DNA of 7,670 nucleotides from JBBROS01 sp043748985 (GCA_043748985.1 JAYVEG010000367.1:1-7670), one strand, 5' to 3'; shown: positions 1-5,865, counted from the first letter of the stretch. Made by a program: numbers and translations. The notes: generated by a model not told the origin, from the letters alone.

Positions 1-138
1 GGCAGGGTCGCCCTCGACGATCGCCTGGGTGGCAAGCGCGACCTGGTTCTCCACCAGACCGCCCATCTCCGAGATCAGGTCGCGAAGCTGCTGCAGCTCC
101 TTGGAATAGCTTTTAACGATGTGGGGCGCTTGGGACAT
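1..138 (-). CDS. phoU: PhoU, phosphate-signalling regulator (N-terminal 46 residues only, 3' end beyond window)
   Basis: The ATG at 138 opens a frame that runs off the window edge without a stop, giving 46 residues. It begins MSQAPHIVKSYSKELQQL and continues with an amphipathic helix (LRDLISEMGGLVENQVALATQA), which is the usual start of PhoU: a basic/polar leader, then the first helix of a PhoU three-helix bundle. A good ribosome site (GGAG, 7 nt before the ATG) lies in the 16-nt gap after pstB. PhoU is a cytoplasmic, membrane-associated protein that connects the Pst transporter to the PhoR sensor kinase and keeps the Pho regulon off when phosphate is plentiful. Its place as last gene after pstB is the standard one. 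The identification rests on sequence flavour plus context, and the rest of the protein cannot be checked here. Confidence 0.9.
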   Translation of the reverse strand, partial: MSQAPHIVKSYSKELQQLRDLISEMGGLVENQVALATQAIVEGDPA

Positions 139-154
139 GTGCTTGCTCCGCCGA

Positions 155-988
155 TCAGCCGAAGCGGCCGGTGATGTATTCCTGGGTCCGCCTCTGCTGC
201 GGGGCGGTGAACATCTGCGCCGCAGGTGCGACCTCCACCATCTCGCCAAGATAGAAGAACGCCACCTGGTCCGCGCAGCGGGCCGCCTGCTGCATGTTGT
301 GCGTGACGATCGCGATGGTGTAATCCTTCTTCAACTCGTCGATCAGCTCCTCGACCTTCAGGGTACTGATCGGATCCAGCGCAGAGGTCGGCTCGTCGAG
401 CAGGATGACCTCGGGGCGCACCGCAATGGTCCGGGCAATGCAAAGCCGCTGCTGCTGGCCACCCGACAGGCCGGTCGCAGAGGTGTTCAGCCGATCCTTG
501 ACCTCGCCCCACAGCGCCGCCCGGGTCAGCGACCACTCAACCCGCTCATCCATGTCGGCGCGGTTCAGCCTCTCGTGCAGCTTCACCCCGAACGAGATGT
601 TCTCGTAGATCGACATCGGGAACGGCGTCGGCTTCTGGAACACCATCCCGACCCGGCTGCGAAGGCTGTTCAGATCGACGTCGGGGGCGATCAAGTTCAC
701 CCCGTCCATCATCACGCGGCCCTCGGCCCGCTGGCCGGGATACAGGTCGTACATGCGGTTCAGCACCCGCAGCAGCGTCGATTTGCCGCAGCCGCTAGGC
801 CCGATCATGCCCGTCACCTGCTTCTCCGGCAGATCGAGGCTGATGCCCTTCAGCGCCCTGTTCGTGCCGTAGTAGAAATCCAACTCGCTGATCGAGATGC
901 GCGGTTCATTCAACGCCTCCCCCGACCGCGGCGGCATCAGACCCATCTTATTGTCGCCTTGCATTATCCCAACGGCCCCTTGCGACAT
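155..988 (-). CDS. pstB: PstB, phosphate ABC transporter ATP-binding protein
   Basis: A 277-residue ABC ATPase that powers high-affinity phosphate import on the cytoplasmic face of the PstCA channel. All nucleotide-binding motifs are intact: Walker A GPSGCGKST (63-71), Q-loop Gln118 in MVFQKPTPFP, signature LSGGQQQR (174-181), Walker B VILLDEPTSALDP (194-206, catalytic Glu199) and switch His230 in VTHN. The sequence QKPTPFPMSIYENI after the Q-loop is typical of PstB rather than other ABC ATPases. The ATG at 988 has a GGAG ribosome site 9 nt upstream, inside the end of pstA, and follows the pstA stop by 5 nt, so the two are probably translationally coupled. The first roughly 28 residues are low-conservation leader; internal Met9, Met15 or Met18 are possible alternative starts. 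Confidence 0.97.
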   Translation of the reverse strand: MSQGAVGIMQGDNKMGLMPPRSGEALNEPRISISELDFYYGTNRALKGISLDLPEKQVTGMIGPSGCGKSTLLRVLNRMYDLYPGQRAEGRVMMDGVNLIAPDVDLNSLRSRVGMVFQKPTPFPMSIYENISFGVKLHERLNRADMDERVEWSLTRAALWGEVKDRLNTSATGLSGGQQQRLCIARTIAVRPEVILLDEPTSALDPISTLKVEELIDELKKDYTIAIVTHNMQQAARCADQVAFFYLGEMVEVAPAAQMFTAPQQRRTQEYITGRFG

Positions 989-993
989 GGTCT

Positions 994-1878
994 TCAGCTC
1001 CGCTTACGCAGCGCGAACCGCGCCAAGATGTTGATGGACAGGACGCTGAATGTAATCACGAGCGCGCCCACCCATGCCAGTGTCCGCAAATCCTCGGGCG
1101 CCGAACCCGCATACTGGTAGATGGTCACCGGCAGGCTGCTCATCTCGTGGTTCAGGCTGAGCGACCAGTTCAGGTTGCCGAGCGACGTGAACAGCAGCGG
1201 CGCCGTCTCGCCCGCGATGCGCGCGATGGCCAGCAACACGCCCGTCAGGATCCCGTCGAGCGCCGCCCGGTAGCAGACGAACACGATCGACTTCCATTTC
1301 GGTGCACCGAGCGCCACCGCGGCCTCGCGCAGCGCCGTCGGGATCAGCCGCAGCATGTCCTCGGTGGTGCGGACCACGATTGGGATCACCAGCACCGCCA
1401 GCGCAATGCAGCCGGCCCAGCCGGAAAAGCCGCCAAACGGAAGCACGAAGATCTGGTAGCAGAACAGGCCGATCAGGATGCTCGGTGCCGACAACAGCAC
1501 GTCCGAGACGAAGCGCACCGCATTGGCCAGCCTCGACCCGGCCGCGTACTCCGCAAGGTAGGTGCCCACAAGCAGCCCGATCGGCGTCCCGATCAGCGTG
1601 CCGATCCCGGTCTGGATCACGCTGCCGACGATCGCGTTCAACAGACCGCCCTCGCTCCCGGTCGGCAGCGTCATCCGGGTAAAGACGTGAAGCGACAGGC
1701 CGTCGATCCCGAAAGCCAGCAGCGTGAACAGGATCGAGGCCAGGAACAGCAGTCCAATCGCCGTCGCCACCCAGCACAGCGCCTTGACGAAGCGGTCGGA
1801 CAGCCGCCGCCGCCGGCCCAGCCGGCGCGCCACCTGCTCGTTGCGGCTGGCGTGCGGCAGCATGCCCCCCGCACTCAT
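994..1878 (-). CDS. pstA: PstA, phosphate ABC transporter permease
   Basis: One of the two inner-membrane permease subunits of the Pst phosphate importer, 294 residues from the ATG at 1878. About six hydrophobic segments are visible (near residues 34-56, 82-106, 121-147, 154-170, 207-222 and 266-287). The cytoplasmic EAA loop that docks on PstB is at about 185-210 (REAAVALGAPKWKSIVF). GETAPLLFTS at 223-232 and the STLP-like segment MSSLPVTIY at 246-254 are characteristic of PstA. The N-terminus is strongly basic (about residues 11-30, RNEQVARRLGRRRR), as expected for a cytoplasmic tail. The frame stays open far upstream through pstC, but that part is antisense-free shadow and overlaps pstC. 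The start is not certain: ATG at 1863 or GTG at 1893 are alternatives, because the region is a 15-bp tandem repeat with several start-like codons. Confidence 0.95.
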   Translation of the reverse strand: MSAGGMLPHASRNEQVARRLGRRRRLSDRFVKALCWVATAIGLLFLASILFTLLAFGIDGLSLHVFTRMTLPTGSEGGLLNAIVGSVIQTGIGTLIGTPIGLLVGTYLAEYAAGSRLANAVRFVSDVLLSAPSILIGLFCYQIFVLPFGGFSGWAGCIALAVLVIPIVVRTTEDMLRLIPTALREAAVALGAPKWKSIVFVCYRAALDGILTGVLLAIARIAGETAPLLFTSLGNLNWSLSLNHEMSSLPVTIYQYAGSAPEDLRTLAWVGALVITFSVLSINILARFALRKRS

Positions 1879-1913
1879 GCCCGCCCTGCTCACGCCCGCC
1901 CCGCTCACGCCCG
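1869..1913 (-). repeat. Three tandem 15-bp repeats across the pstC end and pstA start
   Basis: Three consecutive 15-bp units on the plus strand occupy 1869-1883, 1884-1898 and 1899-1913. The last two differ at one position (ccctgctcacgcccg against ccccgctcacgcccg); the first matches its neighbour at 11 of 15 positions. The array contains the pstC stop codon (1905-1907) and ends at the ATG assigned to pstA. In the pstA frame it reads GVSGA, GVSRA, GMSAG, so each unit offers a GTG or ATG codon preceded by a purine-rich stretch. It probably arose by slippage duplication. Confidence 0.75.
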
Positions 1914-2867
1914 GATCCTCGGACGAAGCAACAGGCGTGAGATCGCCAGCACGATGAACGAGATGACGAACAACACGAACCCGAGCGCCAGCAGCGCCGA
2001 AAGCTTCAGGCTGCCGGCCGGGCTCTCCGGGAATTCGAGCGCAACCAACGACGCGATGGTGTTCCCGGGCCCGAACAGGCTGGTGGCAATCCGGTTGGTG
2101 TTGCCGATCACGAACGTCACCGCCATCGTCTCGCCCAGCGCGCGACCCAGCCCCAGCATGATGCCGCCCACAACGGAAACGCGGGTATACGGAAGCACGA
2201 TGGACCGCATCACCTCCCACGTGGTGCAGCCGACGCCATAGGCGCTTTCCTTGAACACGGGCGGCACCGTCAGGAACACGTCGCGCATGGTGGCCGCGAT
2301 GAACGGAATGATCATCACAGCCAGGATGAGCGAGGCGGTGAAGATGCCGGTGCCGAACGGTGGCCCCTGGAACAGCCAGCCGATCAACGGCCACTCACCG
2401 ACCGTGTCGATGACGAAGGGCTGCAGCGTGGCCGACATGAACGGCACGATCACGAAGAAGCCCCACATGCCGTAGATGATCGACGGCACCGCAGCCAGCA
2501 GCTCGATCGCGGTGCCCACCGGGCGGCGCACCCAGCCGGGCGCCAACTCCGTCAGGAAAAAGGCGATCCCGAAGGCGACGGGGACCGCCAGCAGAAGCGC
2601 CAGCACCGACGTCACCAGGGTGCCGAAAATCGGGACCGCACCGCCGTAGATGTTCTGGACAGGGTCCCAGTCGGTGTCGGTCAGGAACGCCGCCCCGAAC
2701 GCCTTGAAGGCCGGCAACCCCCCGATGAACAGCGTGACGATGATGGCGCCGAGCAACACGAGCACCAGGACACCAGCCCCATGGGCCAGCACCGAAAAGA
2801 TCGCGTCGCCCACGCTGCTGGACGCACGGCGGGTGGCGATGGACGGGCTGGCGATCGCCTGGGACAC
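1905..2867 (-). CDS. pstC: PstC, phosphate ABC transporter permease
   Basis: The second membrane channel subunit of the Pst importer, 320 residues. Hydrophobic segments lie near residues 24-51, 81-105, 120-144, 177-193, 234-255 and 289-314. The periplasmic-side motif with DWDP followed by YGGAVPIFGTLVTS (about 66-87) and the EAA loop KESAYGVGCTTWEVMRSI (206-223) are PstC features, and GRALGETMAV (241-250) is the conserved family stretch. I place the start at the GTG at 2867. It has AGGAG (2875-2879) 7 nt upstream, whereas the TTG at 2882, which would add five residues, overlaps that ribosome site and has none of its own. Transcription presumably comes through the hairpin after pstS, giving lower expression than pstS. 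The stop lies within the 15-bp repeat shared with the pstA start region. Confidence 0.95.
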   Translation of the reverse strand: MSQAIASPSIATRRASSSVGDAIFSVLAHGAGVLVLVLLGAIIVTLFIGGLPAFKAFGAAFLTDTDWDPVQNIYGGAVPIFGTLVTSVLALLLAVPVAFGIAFFLTELAPGWVRRPVGTAIELLAAVPSIIYGMWGFFVIVPFMSATLQPFVIDTVGEWPLIGWLFQGPPFGTGIFTASLILAVMIIPFIAATMRDVFLTVPPVFKESAYGVGCTTWEVMRSIVLPYTRVSVVGGIMLGLGRALGETMAVTFVIGNTNRIATSLFGPGNTIASLVALEFPESPAGSLKLSALLALGFVLFVISFIVLAISRLLLRPRIRA

Positions 2868-2893
2868 AGGAAGGCTCCTCAATTCGTAGAAGT

Positions 2894-2925
2894 CCCGGCT
2901 GGCGGCGATGACGCCCCCAGCCGGG
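2894..2925 (-). promoter_or_regulatory. Strong intercistronic stem-loop between pstS and pstC
   Basis: Six bases after the pstS stop, the minus strand has a perfect 9-bp stem (CCCGGCTGG at 2925-2917 with CCAGCCGGG at 2902-2894). After a single mismatch it continues with a 4-bp stem (GGCG/CGCC) and a TCAT loop. No T-tract follows, and pstC starts 27 bases beyond, so this is more likely an mRNA-stabilising or partial-attenuation hairpin than a full terminator. Such elements commonly keep the abundant binding protein above the permeases in ABC operons; that role is inferred here. Confidence 0.75.
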
Positions 2926-2931
2926 TTCGGC

Positions 2932-3957
2932 TCAGCTGATGTTCTTCTTCATCGCGGCGCGGACCGTGTCCTGCACCGCCTTCGGCAGCGGAATGTAGTC
3001 GAGGCTGGTGGCGATCTGGCCGCCATTCGTGAACGCCCAGTCGATGAACTTCGTCACGTTGGCCGCACGGGTCGCGTCCTTCGGGTCCTTCGGCAGCAAC
3101 AGGAAGGTCGTCGACACGATCGGCCAAGACTCCTTGCCGGCCTGGTCGACCAGGCTGACGGCGAAGTTCTTGGCACCCACCCAATCGGCGTTCGACGCGG
3201 CCGCCTGGAACGTCGCCGGCGTCGGCTTGACGAACTCGCCCGCCTTGTTGCGCAGCTGCGTCGTAGTCAGGTGATTCTGCGTCGCGAACGCGCTCTCCAC
3301 ATAGCCGATGCCGCCCTTGATGTTCTTGACCGTGCCGGCGATGCCGTCATTGCCCTTCGCACCGGTCCCGGCCGGCCACTTGACGCTGGTGTTGACACCA
3401 ACCGCCTGCTTCCAGGTCGGGCTCACAGCTGCCAGGTAGCTGGTGAACACGAACGACGTCCCCGACGCATCGGCCCGGTAAACCGGCGCTATGGCCAGGG
3501 TAGGCAGCTTCACGCCGCGGTTCAGCTCGGCGATCTTCGGGTCGTTCCACTTGGTGATCTTGCCCTCGTAGATCTCGGCAAGAACCTCGCCGGTAAGCTT
3601 CAGCTCGTCCGACTTCACGTCCGGCAGGTTCACGATGGCGACGACAGCGCCCATGACCGTCGGGATCTGCAGGATCTTGTTGCTCTCCAGCTTCGCGTCA
3701 TCCATCGGCGCGTCCGACGCGCCGAAGTCGACGGTGCGGTTGATGATCTGGTTCTGACCGCCGCCGGACCCGATGGCCTGGTAGTTCAACTCGACGCCGA
3801 TCGCGGCCTTCGCGGCCTCGCCCCACTTGGCATAGACCGGCGCCGGGAACGTGCCGCCGGCGCCGGTGATGGACTGCGCGGTGGCGGGCAGCGCGACGGC
3901 GCATCCCAGGACGGCCCCCAGGGCGGCCGTCGCCATAATCTTGGTCATAAAGCTCAT
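2932..3957 (-). CDS. pstS: PstS, periplasmic phosphate-binding protein
   Basis: A 341-residue substrate-binding protein that captures phosphate in the periplasm and hands it to PstCA. Residues 1-28 form a Sec signal peptide (MSFMTKI, a hydrophobic core, then cleavage about after ALPATAQ). The phosphate-binding elements of the E. coli-type PstS are all present: TGAGGTFPAPVYAKW (31-45), GSGGG (63-67), DFGASDAP (77-84) and the RADASGTSFVFTSY loop (161-174), which supplies the Arg, Ser, Gly and Thr ligands. KGNDGIAGTV (201-210), GGIGYVE (215-221) and the C-terminal LDYIPLP (319-325) also match the family. The ATG at 3957 follows a purine-rich GAAGGGGA ribosome site at suitable spacing; Met4 (3948) is a weaker alternative. 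It heads the operon directly behind the Pho-box promoter and is cut off from pstC by a strong hairpin, so it should be the most highly expressed gene under phosphate starvation. Confidence 0.98.
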   Translation of the reverse strand: MSFMTKIMATAALGAVLGCAVALPATAQSITGAGGTFPAPVYAKWGEAAKAAIGVELNYQAIGSGGGQNQIINRTVDFGASDAPMDDAKLESNKILQIPTVMGAVVAIVNLPDVKSDELKLTGEVLAEIYEGKITKWNDPKIAELNRGVKLPTLAIAPVYRADASGTSFVFTSYLAAVSPTWKQAVGVNTSVKWPAGTGAKGNDGIAGTVKNIKGGIGYVESAFATQNHLTTTQLRNKAGEFVKPTPATFQAAASNADWVGAKNFAVSLVDQAGKESWPIVSTTFLLLPKDPKDATRAANVTKFIDWAFTNGGQIATSLDYIPLPKAVQDTVRAAMKKNIS

Positions 3958-3973
3958 GGGTATTCCCCTTCGG

Positions 3974-4014
3974 GACGGACTGCCGGAGCGAGACGTCTCG
4001 CACGACGATCCGTC
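3974..4014 (-). promoter_or_regulatory. Predicted folded 5' leader of pstS
   Basis: The leader between the predicted -10 and the pstS ATG contains a perfect 14-bp palindrome (GCGAGACGTCTCGC, 3988-4001). It is enclosed by a second complementary pair, GACGGA (3974-3979) with TCCGTC (4009-4014). Together these could fold as a two-tier hairpin ending shortly before the ribosome site. The DNA palindrome could equally be a protein-binding site. The symmetry is seen directly; function is not known. Confidence 0.4.
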
Positions 4015-4028
4015 TTTGGACCGGGCGG

Positions 4029-4084
4029 AACCTAGGCAGGATCAGGGACAATCACGTTGCAGATTTATGACAGATTTATGACAG
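4029..4084 (-). promoter_or_regulatory. PhoB-dependent promoter: four-heptamer Pho box plus -10 element of pstS
   Basis: On the minus strand, heptamers lie exactly 11 bp apart: CTGTCAT (4078-4084), CTGTCAT (4067-4073), CTGCAAC (4056-4062) and TTGTCCC (4045-4051). They are separated by AT-rich AAAT linkers in the first two gaps. The first two are perfect matches to the PhoB consensus half-site. Ten bases after the fourth heptamer comes TAGGTT (4029-4034) as the -10. From memory this is the same arrangement as E. coli pstS: two tandem Pho boxes replace the -35 and leave 10 bp to the -10. Activation by phosphorylated PhoB during phosphate limitation is therefore strongly implied. The start site would be near 4021-4023, giving a leader of about 65 nt. 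Confidence 0.93.
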
Positions 4085-4105
4085 ATCCACTCGATCAGGC
4101 CAGAT

Positions 4106-4433
4106 CTACCCGCCCGCCAAAACCCGCTCGGCCGCCTGCAACGCCGCCACAACAGCCTGGGAATGCTTCTCCGCGCCAGGCTCGCTGGCGTCGACATCGT
4201 CAAGCTGCTCGGTAGCCGCACTCAGCCCGGCCGCAATGTCCGCCCGCAGCTCGCCAGTCAGGCGCTGCACCGTCTCCTCGTCATGTTCGGCCGCCCAAGC
4301 AGACAGGATGGCGCGAGCATCCCGCTCGACCCGGCCCGGGCTGCTGCCGGTGGCAGCAAGCTTGCCCAGTCGATCGATGGCGACAGCCGATGGCGAAGGA
4401 GTGCTGGGACGGCGGGCGATAATCGGTCTCCAA
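4106..4433 (-). pseudogene. Frameshifted small gene of unknown function
   Basis: The minus strand shows a coding-like frame ending at the TAG at 4106-4108. Its tail reads AIDRLGKLAATGSSPGRVER, then a helical, acidic stretch (about 70 residues, with AWAAEHDEETVQRLTGELRA and finishing AAERVLAGG). This frame has no ATG, GTG or TTG ahead of that segment, and its upstream codons lose G/C third-position bias. A different frame from the TTG at 4433 is coding-like there, giving ETDYRPPSQHSFAI with G/C in 13 of its 15 third positions including the start codon. The two frames meet at an 8-bp direct repeat (CGCCATCG) offset by 13 bases (4375-4382 and 4388-4395). Removing one 13-bp unit joins them into a continuous 104-residue reading through SFAIDRLGK. 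I therefore read this as a gene broken by a short duplication. I do not recognise the family, and the TTG start has no clear ribosome site. It could instead be a real gene with an unusual start. Confidence 0.45.
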
Positions 4434-4487
4434 CGTAAATAGGACCGGCCCTGCTACCTGACCGCCGATGGGCCTGACCCACCCAAA

Positions 4488-4505
4488 CCCCCACAACTCA
4501 GGGGG
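4488..4505 (-). terminator. Probable terminator of tRNA-Ala
   Basis: Just after the CCA end of the tRNA, the minus strand has CCCCC, an 8-base loop TGAGTTGT, and GGGGG, followed by TTTGG. The stem is short but all G-C, and the T-run is only three bases, so termination would be weak to moderate. The position right behind the tRNA 3' end is what makes it credible. Confidence 0.45.
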
Positions 4506-4506
4506 C

Positions 4507-4582
4507 TGGTGGAGCCGAGCGGGATCGAACCGCTGACCTCCTGAATGCCATTCAGGCGCTCTCCCAACTGAGCTACGGCCCC
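4507..4582 (-). tRNA. tRNA-Ala (anticodon GGC), CCA encoded
   Basis: The minus strand folds as a full 76-nt tRNA. The acceptor stem GGGGCCG pairs with CGGCTCC and carries the G3-U70 wobble pair that identifies tRNA-Ala. A D-arm with AGCTCAGTTGGGAGAGC follows. The anticodon stem CCTGA/TCAGG encloses loop ATGGCAT, with anticodon GGC reading GCC/GCU alanine codons. The T-arm contains GGTTCGATCCC, then discriminator A and an encoded CCA at 4507-4509. All four arms are intact, so the gene should be functional. It stands alone between the broken gene and a divergent protein gene. Confidence 0.97.
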
Positions 4583-4596
4583 AAAGCGGGAGCGGT

Positions 4597-4625
4597 CTCA
4601 TAGCTGCACCTGAACCCCCAGGCAA
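4597..4625 (-). promoter_or_regulatory. Sigma70-type promoter for tRNA-Ala
   Basis: On the minus strand, TTGCCT (4620-4625) serves as -35 (4 of 6 consensus) and TATGAG (4597-4602) as -10 (4 of 6). They are separated by exactly 17 bp. The bases after the -10 are GC-rich (ACCGCTCCCGC), like the discriminator of stringently controlled stable-RNA promoters. The tRNA begins 14 bases after the -10, so a short 5' leader is expected. Confidence 0.55.
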
Positions 4626-4664
4626 GGGCTTGGATTGCACGCCGACTGCGGGCATGCCGTCATT

Positions 4665-4724
4665 CCAGCTATCACCCACCCCGCTATCACTCGCCCCGCT
4701 ATCATTCGCCCCGCTATCATTCAC
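4665..4724. repeat. Four tandem 15-bp repeats in the divergent intergenic region
   Basis: Units at 4665-4679, 4680-4694, 4695-4709 and 4710-4724 read ccagctatcacccac, cccgctatcactcgc, cccgctatcattcgc and cccgctatcattcac. Neighbouring copies differ by one to three bases, so divergence grows toward the left. The array ends 8 bp before the ATG of the downstream plus-strand gene and is in frame with it without stops (repeating RYHSP). Each copy holds a TATCAC or TATCAT hexamer resembling a -10 box, but no matching -35 is seen. The rest of the 4583-4732 spacer holds the tRNA promoter and no other clear element. Confidence 0.9.
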
Positions 4725-4732
4725 CGGACCCG

Positions 4733-5809
4733 ATGCAACAGACCGAAACGCTTTACTCGTCACCAACCCTGCTCGTGACCCGGCGCGCCCCACATGGATC
4801 GCCGGTCGTGGTCGTCACCTTCCAATCCTTCGTGGATGCCCACGAGCCCCGGCCAGGCGGCTTCGGCGAAGACTTCCTCGCAGAAGCCGGCTTCGACGCC
4901 ATCCACGTGTCGAGCCACGGCAACGCCTGGTATCAATATAAGGACATGGCCGCAGCCTTGGCAGTTATAGACACCGCGGCGGGCAAGGCACGGCGGGTGA
5001 CCTACGGCCTCAGCATGGGCGCCTACGCCGCGATCCGGTTCGCCCAGGCGCTGCGGGCGGAGCGGGTCGTGGCGATCTCGCCCCAATTCTCGATCGACCG
5101 CCGCCGGGTCCCCTTCGAAACACGCTGGGCAGAGTTCAGCGACACCTTGGATTTCGTGTGCGACTGGCCCGCGCCGGCCGGCTCCGACACACAGGCAAAG
5201 GAGATCGAGGTCGCAGCGATCTACGACCCGCATAATCCCGACCGGCGCCATGTCGCCTTGATCGAACAGCGCCTGCACGTGCGGCATGTGCCCGTGCCCT
5301 ACGGCGGCCATCCGGTCACGGCGTTGCTGCAGGAGGCCCGGCTGCTCTCGGCCCTGGTGCTCGACCTCCTCCACGAGCGGTTCGACGATGCCGCCTTCGC
5401 CGCGGCCTTGGCGGCCCATGCGCCCGGCTCCGCGGCCTATCACGCCAACCAGGCCAACGCGCTGCCCTGGCACCAGGCAAGGCGGCGGCTGGCGTTGCAC
5501 CGCAAGGCTGCCGCACTGGCACCCGAGGACAGGCATATCCAGCGAGGCCTGGGCTTCGCCCTGACGGCCGCACGGCGCTACGCCGAGGCCGTGGCAGTCC
5601 TGCAGCGCTGTCTGGACGGCTATCCCAACGACCCGCTGACGGCATTCGCACTCAGCCGCGCGCTAAGCTTCAGCGGCCACCATGCCGAGGCCGTCGCCAC
5701 GGCAGACGCGGCAATGCTGCACAGCGGCAACCGGGTGTTCTTCCAACGCAACTTGGCCATGGTACACCGCCGCCACCGCCGCGCGGGCTGGTTCAGGTGG
5801 TTGCCATGA
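4733..5809 (+). CDS. Alpha/beta-hydrolase-like protein with C-terminal TPR repeats
   Basis: A 358-residue cytoplasmic-looking protein with no signal peptide or membrane segment. Residues about 20-210 resemble an alpha/beta hydrolase: strand PVVVVTFQSF (24-33), the nucleophile elbow YGLSMGAYAA (91-100, Ser94 in GxSxG), and strand RVVAISPQFS (111-120). Candidate Asp165 (IYDPHNPD) and His193 (YGGHPV) would complete a Ser-Asp-His triad. Residues about 236-340 form roughly three 34-residue TPR units, for example RHIQRGLGFALTAARRYAEA (268-287) and PLTAFALSRALSFSGHHAEA (301-320), so the C-terminus probably binds a partner protein. The substrate is unknown. GLSMG followed by a TPR suggests an accessory role, for example in surface polysaccharide or glycoprotein handling, but this is speculation. 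It is divergent from tRNA-Ala and convergent with scoB. The ribosome site before the ATG is weak. Confidence 0.85.
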   Translation: MQQTETLYSSPTLLVTRRAPHGSPVVVVTFQSFVDAHEPRPGGFGEDFLAEAGFDAIHVSSHGNAWYQYKDMAAALAVIDTAAGKARRVTYGLSMGAYAAIRFAQALRAERVVAISPQFSIDRRRVPFETRWAEFSDTLDFVCDWPAPAGSDTQAKEIEVAAIYDPHNPDRRHVALIEQRLHVRHVPVPYGGHPVTALLQEARLLSALVLDLLHERFDDAAFAAALAAHAPGSAAYHANQANALPWHQARRRLALHRKAAALAPEDRHIQRGLGFALTAARRYAEAVAVLQRCLDGYPNDPLTAFALSRALSFSGHHAEAVATADAAMLHSGNRVFFQRNLAMVHRRHRRAGWFRWLP

Positions 5810-5865
5810 ACCTGGAACGTCGGCGACCCCCGGGACGGACCCCAGGGATGCCGTGAACCCGCGGA

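Noticed and set aside
119..1120. Plus-strand open frame of 333 codons opposite pstB
   Set aside because: Antisense shadow of a clear ABC ATPase gene.
1879..2394. Upstream extension of the pstA frame into pstC
   Set aside because: The extension overlaps pstC in another frame, and its translation has no membrane or family character; PstA proper begins near 1878.
2908..4035. Long plus-strand open frame of 375 codons opposite pstS
   Set aside because: It is the antisense shadow of pstS, rich in Arg/His/Leu with no recognisable domain; pstS on the other strand is unambiguous.
4665..4724. CRISPR-like repeat array
   Set aside because: The units are 15 bp and directly abutting, with no spacers; this is a minisatellite.
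4281..4793. Minus-strand open frame of 170 codons running through the tRNA
   Set aside because: It translates the 15-bp repeat and the tRNA gene; only its piece near 4390-4433 looks coding, and that is described with the broken gene.
5810..5865. Terminator between the convergent hydrolase/TPR gene and scoB
   Set aside because: I looked for one but found only short GC-rich self-complementary pieces such as CCCGGG, with no stable stem and no T-run on either strand.
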